Source: Erysipelothrix sp. HDW6C
Lineage (GTDB): Bacteria > Bacillota_I > Bacilli_A > Erysipelotrichales > Erysipelotrichaceae
DNA: 64,000 bases
Assembly: GCF_011299615.1 (NCBI RefSeq)
Contig: NZ_CP049861.1
Span: forward strand, 372,001-436,000
Reading direction: 5' to 3'
The translations under genes and the position numbers were made by a program. The notes under the pieces are model-generated. The model had not been told where the DNA came from. It worked only from the letters and a program-made list of their open reading frames with translations, and ran no database searches. Within the stretch, counting starts at the first letter, position 1. Each line of letters begins with the position of its first letter. Positions 26,123 to 36,463 of the stretch are shown here, one piece after another.

Positions 26123-27378
26123 AAACAGTCTTAAAGAATGGGAAAATAATTATCCGCGATAACGACTTAGAATTGGTGGACATCGCAGTTGAATCAGGAA
26201 AAATCATTGAAATGGGTCACAATCTAACTGGAGATACTGTTATTGACCTGGATGGAAAACTTGTGATGCCAGGACTTGTTGATGTCCACGTTCACTTGCG
26301 AGAGCCAGGATTTACGGATAAAGAAACGATTAAAACGGGAAGTATGGCAGCGGCACGGGGTGGATTCACAACAATCTGTGCTATGCCAAACACCAATCCA
26401 ATTCCAGATACTGTTGAGAAATTTCAAGCAATTGAAGCAATCATCACCCAAGATGCTGTCGTAAACGTATTACACTATGCTCCCATCACAAATGGATTGC
26501 GCAGCGATGAACTTGTAGATATGAAGGCAATTAACGCCTTTGCATACACAAACGATGGTGTTGGTGTCCAAACAGCGGGGACGATGTATAAAGCAATGAA
26601 AGCGGCAGCTGCAATAGGGAAACCAATTGTTGCTCACACTGAGGATGAGAGTCTTCTGTATGATGGTGTCATGCATGAGGGACGGCGCAGTAAAGCGTTG
26701 GAACTTCCCGGAATCATGGGAATTGTAGAATCGAGTCAAATTGCCCGAGATATTCTCATTGCGAAGGAAACAGGCTGTCACTATCATGTGTGTCATGTAT
26801 CGAGCAAAGAAAGTGTGGCCGCGATACGATTTGGGAAAGAATTGGGCGTTCATGTAACTGCGGAAGTATCGCCGCACCACCTCATTTTAAATGAGATGGA
26901 CATCCCAGGAGATGACGCGAACTACAAAATGAACCCACCACTACGAAGTGCTGAGGACCAAAAGGCATTAATCGAAGGGCTCTTAGATGGCACCTTAGAT
27001 ATCATTGCAACCGATCATGCCCCGCATACAGTTGCTGAAAAGAAACAAGGATTTCTTAAAGCACCTTTTGGAATCACAGGTAGTGAGATTGCATTTCCAC
27101 TAATTTATACAGAATTTGTAGAAAAAGGGATATTCACACTAGCCCAAGTTCAAAAATGGATGTCTCACAAACCGGCAGAAATTTTCAACTTTAAAAATAA
27201 AGAGCTAACAGTAGGGTCGATTGCTGATATTGCTGTGTTCGATATTGATTCGACCGAAGTTGTGCATCAAGATGACTTTGTATCGAAAGCGATTAATACG
27301 CCATTTATTGGACGCGAATTAAAAGGGAACTGCAAACTAACAATGGTTGAAGGGGAGATACGATGGAACGTTATTTAA
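26119..27378 (+). CDS. pyrC: Dihydroorotase (class I, PyrC)
   Basis: 419 aa. Zinc amidohydrolase that closes carbamoyl-aspartate to dihydroorotate. VDVHVHLREPGFTDKETI (metal site), MPNTNP, and ATDHAPH are conserved, and its length fits the Bacillus type. It starts inside the pyrB stop and ends 16 nt inside carA, so it is translationally coupled on both sides. Confidence 0.96.
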   Translation: MKTVLKNGKIIIRDNDLELVDIAVESGKIIEMGHNLTGDTVIDLDGKLVMPGLVDVHVHLREPGFTDKETIKTGSMAAARGGFTTICAMPNTNPIPDTVEKFQAIEAIITQDAVVNVLHYAPITNGLRSDELVDMKAINAFAYTNDGVGVQTAGTMYKAMKAAAAIGKPIVAHTEDESLLYDGVMHEGRRSKALELPGIMGIVESSQIARDILIAKETGCHYHVCHVSSKESVAAIRFGKELGVHVTAEVSPHHLILNEMDIPGDDANYKMNPPLRSAEDQKALIEGLLDGTLDIIATDHAPHTVAEKKQGFLKAPFGITGSEIAFPLIYTEFVEKGIFTLAQVQKWMSHKPAEIFNFKNKELTVGSIADIAVFDIDSTEVVHQDDFVSKAINTPFIGRELKGNCKLTMVEGEIRWNVI

Positions 27379-28367
27379 TTTTAGAAGATGGTACGGTATT
27401 TACGGGAAAAGCATTTGGAGCCATCCAAGCGCAGCAAGGCCCCATTCGTATTTTTACTGGAGCACAAGGGTATCAAGAAGTGATGACCGATCCAGAAATG
27501 AGTAACAGTTTGGTACTCTTTACATACCCATCAATTGGGAATACAGGCATTAATTTATACGATGAAGCTTCACTTACAATTACCTGTGCAGGGATAATCG
27601 TTAGGGAACATGTTGGGAAGCCATCAAACTGGCGCACACAAATGGCATTGGAAACGTATATGATACAACAAGGGATACCAGGAATTTATGGTATTGATAC
27701 TCGTGCCCTAACCAAACATATTCGTGAAAAAGGTGCGATGGAAGCCAAACTTGTGGATATCTTGGATACCCAAGCATTCACAAAAAAGGCAATGGTTGAT
27801 GTCTCCACGAAGTCGCCGTATCGCATTCAAGGTCAAGGCAGTCACATTACAGTTTTAGACCTGGGTGTCACACAAAGCGTGATTCAATCCCTCACAGACC
27901 GAGGATGTAGGGTGCAAATACTTCCATTCTCAAGTAGCGCTGAGGATATTCTCGCAACATATCCTCACGGTGTTTTGATTAGCAATGGACCTGCAATCAA
28001 AGAAGACTTAGAATCTGTAAAACTAGAACTGACAAAGCTCGTTGGTCATACGCCAATCTTGGGACTCGGGTTGGGTGCACACTTGCTCGCACATACGATT
28101 CCCAGCAATCGAACCTTCCTTTCCCAACAAACAACTAACATTAACCCACAGATTGTAACCTCAAACTATGGAGGACTCCAATCCTTGGATAAGAAATTGT
28201 TGGTTTTAGAACAAGACCTTAATACCAAAGTGCCACTTGCATTCAAGTACCCTTATGATTCTGTTTATGGATATGATTATACTGAAACCGACCCAAGAAC
28301 CGCAGTAATTATGGATGCATTTATTGAACGCATCGCCAATACAAAGGAGAACCGTTATGAACAGTAA
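27363..28367 (+). CDS. carA: Carbamoyl-phosphate synthase small subunit with degenerate glutaminase domain
   Basis: 334 aa, shorter than the usual 355-385. The N-terminal domain that contacts CarB is well kept ([55 protein letters not shown]). The C-terminal glutamine amidotransferase domain is recognisable ([20 protein letters not shown]) but its active site is gone. The nucleophile motif GICLGHQ reads GLGLGAH, so Cys is lost. The GHRG/NHPV substrate loop is absent, and the HPE motif with catalytic His and Glu is replaced (AFKYPYDSV). It probably still supports CarB structurally, with free ammonia as nitrogen source. Confidence 0.9.
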   Translation: MERYLILEDGTVFTGKAFGAIQAQQGPIRIFTGAQGYQEVMTDPEMSNSLVLFTYPSIGNTGINLYDEASLTITCAGIIVREHVGKPSNWRTQMALETYMIQQGIPGIYGIDTRALTKHIREKGAMEAKLVDILDTQAFTKKAMVDVSTKSPYRIQGQGSHITVLDLGVTQSVIQSLTDRGCRVQILPFSSSAEDILATYPHGVLISNGPAIKEDLESVKLELTKLVGHTPILGLGLGAHLLAHTIPSNRTFLSQQTTNINPQIVTSNYGGLQSLDKKLLVLEQDLNTKVPLAFKYPYDSVYGYDYTETDPRTAVIMDAFIERIANTKENRYEQ

Positions 28368-31300
28368 TATTAAAAGAATCCTTGTTATTGGATCAGGACC
28401 AATTGTGATTGGGCAAGCAGCAGAGTTTGACTATGCAGGAACCCAAGCCTGTCTTGCATTACGCGAAGAAGGGTATGAAGTTATTCTTATAAATTCAAAT
28501 CCAGCAACCATTATGACGGATGCAAATATTGCCGATAAAGTATACATCGAACCGCTAACCAAAGAATTTGTTGAGATGATTCTTCGAAAAGAGCGTGTTG
28601 ATGCAATTCTTCCTAATTTGGGCGGTCAAACAGGTTTAAACCTGGCCATTGAACTTTATAAAAGTGGCATCTTGGATGAACTTAAAATTACATTATTGGG
28701 AACATCGGTTGAAGCCATTGAAAAAGCTGAAGACCGTGAACTTTTCAAAAATCTTATGGAAACTTTGGATGAGCCAATTGCCCCATCGGCGATTATTCAT
28801 ACGGTAGAAGAAGCATTGGAAGCAGTCGCCACCATCGGATATCCAATTATTATACGTCCCGCTTACACCCTTGGAGGGTCTGGTGGGGGCCGTGCGGAGA
28901 ATGAAGAAGCGTATATTGAAATCGTAAAATCAGGATTACTCATGTCTCCTGTGAATCAATGCCTTGTTGAACAAGACATCTCGGGATTCAAAGAGATTGA
29001 ATATGAGGTAATTCGCGACAAAGATGATAACGCAATGGTTATTTGTACGATGGAAAACTTTGATCCAGTGGGTGTCCACACGGGCGATTCAATCGTCTTT
29101 GCTCCGGCACAAACCCTGACTCAACGTGAGATTACCATGTTAAGAAATGCTTCACTAAAAATTATCTCGGCGCTTGGTATTGAAGGTGGCTGTAATGTTC
29201 AGTACGCTCTAGATCCCTTCAGCGATACGTATTATGTTATTGAAGTTAATCCTCGTGTATCACGCTCTTCAGCACTTGCAAGTAAAGCAACAGGCTATCC
29301 AATTGCGAAGATTACTGCAAAGATTGCTGTTGGTCTAACGCTTGATAAAATTGACCATCCAATTATCCCCAATCACAAAGCCTTCCGTGAACCGGTTGTT
29401 GACTATGTGGTTGCGAAAATTCCGCGCTGGCCCTTTGATAAATTCTTAAGCGCAGACCGTCGCTTGGGAACACAAATGAAGGCAACCGGTGAGGTTATGG
29501 CCTTGGGTCGAAACCTTGAAAGTGCATTGCTTAAAGCCGTTCGCTCACTTGAACTCGGCATAGACTATCTTAATCTTGAGAGTCTAAAAAAATACGATGA
29601 TGCCCAAATCAGTCAATTACTAACCAAACCAACGGATGAGCGACTCTTTGTACTTGTAGAGGCGATGCGACGTGGCTTTAGTGTTGAGGATATCTATCAA
29701 CTCACCCACATTGATCGTTTCTTCTTGAACAAAACTCGTCACATCCTTGAACTGGAAACATCAGAAAATATCGCTGAACAAAAATTCTTTGGATTGCCTG
29801 ACTCAGTAACGGGTCCAAATACACTCCAACCCGTTTATAAAAAAGTAGATGCAAGTGGCGGTGAGTTTGAAGGAACAGCACCGTACTTCTACAGTACGTT
29901 TGAACAAGAAACAGAAAGTGTTGTTAGCGATGCGAAGAAAATCGTTGTCTTGGGATCGGGTCCTATCCGAATTGGACAAGGGGTTGAATTTGATTATGCA
30001 ACGGTTCACTGTGTAAAAGCACTTCAGAGCATGGGATATGAAGCAATAATTATCAACAATAATCCCGAGACCGTATCGACAGACTTTGAACTTGCTGACA
30101 AATTATACTTTGAGCCACTCACACATGAAGATGTCATGTACGTTATAAACCATGAGAAACCCGAAGGAGTCATTGTACAGTTTGGGGGACAAACCGCGAT
30201 TAACTTGGCCGAAGGTCTTCAAGAAAAAGGCGTCAAAATATTTGGTACCAACTTAGAGGATATCAATCGCGCGGAGGATCGTGAGAAATTCACCGATACA
30301 ATGGTTGCACTAGGAATCAAACAGCCAGAAGGTTCGAGTGCAATGGATGAGGCAAGCTTGATAAAGATTGCGGAGCGTATTGGATATCCAGTATTAATTC
30401 GCCCCAGCTTTGTTCTGGGTGGACAATCGATGAAGATTGTAACTTCAAGTCAAGAATTACACGACCATGTATCAACACTTTCCTTCAAACATCCTGTACT
30501 CATTGATCGCTATGTATCCGGTATTGAAGTTGAAGTCGACGCTATTAGCGATGGGGATACGGTGGTGATACCTGGAATTATGGAGCATATTGAACGCTCG
30601 GGAGTGCACTCGGGTGATTCAATGGCGGTTTATCCCCCTCAAAACCTAAGTTCTAAGATAATTGAAGAAATTACTGAAATCACGACAAAACTTGCTAAAG
30701 GATTAAATACAATCGGAATGATGAACATTCAATTCATTGTTCAAAAAGAAGATATCTATGTCATTGAAGTAAATCCACGGGCATCAAGAACGGTTCCTTT
30801 CATGAGTAAAGTCACGGGAATCCCCATGGCTCAAGTTGCAACCAAAGCAATGTTGGGAGAGCGTATCCCTTATGAATCCGGACTTGTTCCAAACGTAAAT
30901 GGCGTACATGTTAAAGCACCTGTGTTTAGTTTTGCGAAGCTGCGTAGTGTCGATACCTACTTGAGCCCAGAAATGAAATCCACGGGTGAAGTTATGGGTT
31001 CAGACTATACACTGGAAAAAGCACTCTATAAAGCGTTCATTGCCAGTGGTTACCGATTCAACACACAAGGCAAGATTCTCTTAACGGTAGCTGACAAATA
31101 TAAAGAAGAAGTACTGCCAATGGCGCAAAAACTATATGACCTAGGCTTTGAACTGCTGGCAACAGAGAATACAGCGAAGTTCTTAAGTGTCCATTCAATT
31201 CCAACGCAAACTGTATCAAAAGTAAATGAAGATGCTATTGATATTTTGGATATCATCCGTTCGCAAGAACTCAACTTCATTATCAATACAGTGAATGGCG

Positions 31301-31448
31301 ATAGCCAAGTATTCAGTGATGGATTCATGATTCGACGTGTTGCAGCTGAGCAAGGAATTCCGCTTTTCACCTCATTAGATACTGCGAATGTGCTCATCAA
31401 TGTGCTTGCATCACGGATGTTTAGTCCATGGCAATTGGAGGAGAAACG

Positions 31449-31452
<4 letters not shown>
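28357..31452 (+). CDS. carB: Carbamoyl-phosphate synthase large subunit
   Basis: 1031 aa. Two homologous ATP-grasp halves: the first begins [24 protein letters not shown], the second [23 protein letters not shown] near residue 530. ATP-grasp motifs ([25 protein letters not shown]) and metal-binding EVNPR are present in both. The C-terminal MGS-like allosteric domain (about 925-1031) is somewhat short. Catalyses bicarbonate phosphorylation and carbamate phosphorylation. ATG 28357 has AAAGGAG and overlaps carA by 11 nt. Confidence 0.96.
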
Positions 31453-33784
<2,332 letters not shown>

Positions 33785-33785
<1 letters not shown>

Positions 33786-34414
33786 TGACCCTAGCCAAGA
33801 ACATTGCCAAACATCTCTTAGAGGTGAAAGCAGTAACGTTAAGTCCCAACGAACCCTATACATGGGCAAGTGGACTCAAAAGTCCAATCTATTGTGATAA
33901 CCGCATCACCATGAGTTTTCCCGAAACGCGTAATACAATCGCCCAAGGGTTTGCGCAACAAATCAAAGCAATTTACCCAGATGTTGAATACATTGTGGGG
34001 ACTGCAACAGCGGGAATTCCACAAGCATGCTGGGTTGCAGAGATCCTCGGCTTGCCCATGGCATATGTAAGACCGAAACCCAAAGATCACGGGAAGAGTA
34101 AACAAATCGAAGGGTTCATTCCTGAAGGAGCAAAGGTTGTCGTTATTGAAGACCTCATTTCAACAGGTGGAAGTTGCATTAAAGCATGTGAAGCACTCCG
34201 CGTTGAAGGAATCGAAATACTTGGAGTTATGGCGGTATTCACTTACGAATTGGAATCGGCAAAAACAAACTTTGAACATGCAGATATCGAACTGGTGACG
34301 TTATCAAACTATACGACGTTGATTGAAATTGCTAAAGAGCAAGGGTATATCGACCAAGGTGACGTGCTGCTTTTACAATCGTGGAAGGCCAGTCCCCATA
34401 GCTATGGGATTTAA
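33785..34414 (+). CDS. pyrE: Orotate phosphoribosyltransferase
   Basis: 209 aa. PRPP motif VVVIEDLISTGGSCIKACEAL, orotate-site SGLKSPIYCDNR, and RPKPKDHGKSKQIEG typical of PyrE. ATG 33785 overlaps the pyrF stop (TAATG) with GGAGGAAG upstream. Last gene of the operon, followed by a UUCG terminator. Confidence 0.96.
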
Positions 34415-34441
34415 TCATTGACCCTAAGGGATGGTATAGAT

Positions 34442-34468
34442 AAGGATATCTTCGGATATCTTTTTTTT
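34442..34468 (+). terminator. Terminator of the pyr operon
   Basis: Stem AAGGATATC / GATATCTT closed by a TTCG tetraloop and followed by a T-run to 34468. Confidence 0.93.
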
Positions 34469-34535
34469 GTGTCAAGAGTGTAAATCATGCAATTCTCGTA
34501 AAATCACATTATAATAGAGAAAAAGGGGGATGTGC

Positions 34536-35072
34536 ATGAAAACACATACAAAGTTGGAGCTTCAAACGTTTCGAGCAACTGTGACTTCAGAAGTAAGGGA
34601 GGGGACATTCAGCATTGTACCGCTAGATACGAAAAGTGCGGGATACAACGATATGATGATTGTTCACACACAAAAGACAGAGTTTCAGTTTGAGAATAAA
34701 ACACCAGCAACAGTTGAATCAATTCGCGAAGGCATTGAAATTGAAGTAACAACAAACGGCATTATGACAATGTCATTGCCACCGCAAATCAATCCGTTGG
34801 CCATTAAGATACTGCAGCCAAAGTTTAAGTTTGAGGCAAATGTGCTTGAAGTAACAGAAGTAATTCGTGTGGCACCAACTGAAACTGGAGAAATGCCAGT
34901 GGGTCCAGAAGTTATCGTGCGAATCTCTGAAACATCAATTATTAATGGTGATGGAAAACTTGTAACAATTAAAGATATTAAGAACAACGATGAACTCATC
35001 ATTGAATACAATGGCATGATGACACGCTCATTTCCGCCGCAAATTAATGCAACAAAGATATCAATTAAGTAA
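34536..35072 (+). CDS. Unknown protein of two tandem ~80-residue repeats (DUF3221-like)
   Basis: 178 aa, no signal peptide. Two related halves, each opening with a beta-strand (FRATVTSEV; FEANVLEVTE) and closing with a common motif: NGIMTMSLPPQINPLAIKI and NGMMTRSFPPQINATKISI. The pattern suits a small OB-like beta barrel of the YobA/DUF3221 type, but relatives are usually secreted lipoproteins with one copy. ATG 34536 has GGGGG at 7 nt. A TATAAT lies at 34510-34515. Function unknown. Confidence 0.65.
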   Translation: MKTHTKLELQTFRATVTSEVREGTFSIVPLDTKSAGYNDMMIVHTQKTEFQFENKTPATVESIREGIEIEVTTNGIMTMSLPPQINPLAIKILQPKFKFEANVLEVTEVIRVAPTETGEMPVGPEVIVRISETSIINGDGKLVTIKDIKNNDELIIEYNGMMTRSFPPQINATKISIK

Positions 35073-35074
35073 TG

Positions 35075-35098
35075 GCATATGTTCAACATATGCTTTTT
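35075..35098 (+). terminator. Terminator of the tandem-repeat gene
   Basis: 7-bp stem GCATATG/CATATGC with loop TTCAA and T5. Confidence 0.85.
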
Positions 35099-35099
35099 G

Positions 35100-35745
35100 A
35101 ATGTAAAAACCCCCAGATAGTCTGGGGGTAACGTATAGCTTTAGCGATGTATTCATTAATTAACCTCCATTTGGTATTATTGAGGTATAGGCTGTGAACT
35201 ATTCACAATTGTTCAAAGGCGATTCCAATGAAGGATACACACAGTTTATCACATACATCTTGGAGCTGTAAATATCACGTAGTATTTGCTCCAAAATACA
35301 GAAGATAGGTATATTATGGAACGCGTCGACTAGAAATAGGCGCGATATTAAGAGAACTATGTAGATGGAAAAGCATCAATATAATAGAAGCAGAAGTCTG
35401 CGTAGATCATGTGCATATGATTTTAGAAATCCCACCCAAAATGAGTGTCTCTGGTGTCATGGTTTTTTTGAAAGGAAAAAGTAGTGTAATGATTTATGAC
35501 AAATGGGGAAATATGAGATACAAATATAGAAGTCGACAATTTTGGTGTCGAGGATATTATTTGGATACCACAGGAAAGAGAAAAATAAAGAAATACAATG
35601 CAAATTAGTTGAAAGAAGATAAAGTCGTGTCGCAATTGACGCTGGAAGACATTGACCCGTTTACAGGTAGTAAGTACTCGATGTGAAAGGTAGTCTACAT
35701 TTGCGCTGTAAAGCACCACGGGCATAACATGGCTATGCCCGCATA
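35100..35745 (+). mobile_element. Decayed IS200-type insertion sequence (IS200/IS605 family)
   Basis: About 650 bp. The left-end hairpin is a perfect 9-bp stem (35109-35129, ACCCCCAGA with its complement), a likely incoming-transcription terminator as in IS200. A second pair ACCTC (35163-35167) / GAGGT (35182-35186) is of the kind that hides the ribosome site. A TnpA-like gene with two stops follows. The right-end hairpin is CGGGCATA / TATGCCCG (35719-35741). No tnpB is present. Exact ends are not defined. Confidence 0.8.
35228..35686 (+). pseudogene. tnpA: IS200-type Y1-transposase TnpA with two in-frame amber stops
   Basis: One continuous frame of 152 codons, the normal TnpA length, broken by TAG at codon 27 (35306-35308) and codon 127 (35606-35608). 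Clear family marks are SHTSWSCKYHVVFAPKYRR, the HUH metal motif in DHVHMILEIPPK, LKGKSSVMIYDKW, FWCRGYYLDT and DPFTG. The putative catalytic Tyr near codon 123 (KKYNAN) is kept. Both stops fall where homologues usually carry Gln, so each could stem from a single C-to-T change. Probably inactive. Confidence 0.88.
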
Positions 35746-35994
35746 AGTAAAACTACCAGCAAAACGGGTGGATATTTAATATCACACTGGAAAACCGCAC
35801 GCCATGTATGTGAGAATATAGACTTATAGAGTTGTAACGAAAAGCTCTTCAAATTAATGATATTTGTGATATGTGAATCACTTAAAATCATGTCATGAGA
35901 ATGAATACTATGATGTTGCTGTCGTCCATAATCAAATTAAGGGCATAGAAAATCATAATTTTAATAAAACTCATCATTCAATATAAGGGCCGTA

Positions 35995-36003
35995 TGATAT
36001 AAT
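35995..36003 (+). promoter_or_regulatory. Extended -10 promoter of ncRNA copy A
   Basis: TGATATAAT (35995-36003), a perfect TGnTATAAT. No strong -35. It lies about 19 bp before the shared CTCGCA motif. Confidence 0.55.
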
Positions 36004-36009
36004 CAGCAT

Positions 36010-36313
36010 GTAATAATAAATCTCGCAAGCCATACAATCTGGTCAAGCTCGAATCAGAGTACTTGCTTGCGATGAGTTCTACCAATATGAAATGTGAATT
36101 CGAATAGCATGGATTGTTGCATAGGCTCAACTTGTTTATGAATTGCCTACACACGAAATTCGTCTCAGGTCGTTGGTAACACTGGGACTCCATCATAAGC
36201 TGACAACCAAAGCAGTCTTGTGAACGGAGAGTAGTGTGGCGAGCGAGGATTAGATAAGAATTCTACTTAAGTAGTCAAGAGAGAGTAGGCTGGCCAGTCT
36301 GCTCTTTTTTTTA
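36010..36313 (+). ncRNA. Putative structured non-coding RNA, copy A (novel family of three)
   Basis: About 300 nt without a credible coding frame, between the IS200 remnant and the beta-helix adhesin. It starts with TCTCGCAAGC, which closes an 8-bp helix TCGCAAGC (36023-36030) with GCTTGCGA (36064-36071). An internal hairpin TAGGC (36122-36126) / GCCTA (36145-36149) holds TCA-ACTTGTTTA-TGA. It ends with a terminator AGAGTAGGCT-GGCC-AGTCTGCTCT plus T8 (36282-36312). The start motif, ACTTG loop and GGCC-loop terminator are shared with copies at 45275 and 45787. Function unknown. Confidence 0.6.
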
Positions 36314-36463
36314 TGGAGTTCTGAATTTAATTATAAACAAACAAAATATATAATATCAACAAAACACACGTTTATTACATAAAACACACAGTCTGTTACA
36401 TTCTCCGCTCTTTTGTATGGTTTCTTTGTACAATGGGTTATGTAATAGAGGAGGACCTATTTT

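Noticed and set aside
35978-36196. Minus-strand frame of 72 codons in ncRNA copy A
   Set aside because: No ribosome site, composition unlike neighbours, and it lies across the promoter and helices of the RNA.
36010-36313. ncRNA copy A as a T-box, RNase P, tmRNA or 6S RNA
   Set aside because: None of their hallmark sequences (for example the T-box GGTGGNACCGCG or the tmRNA acceptor end) is present.
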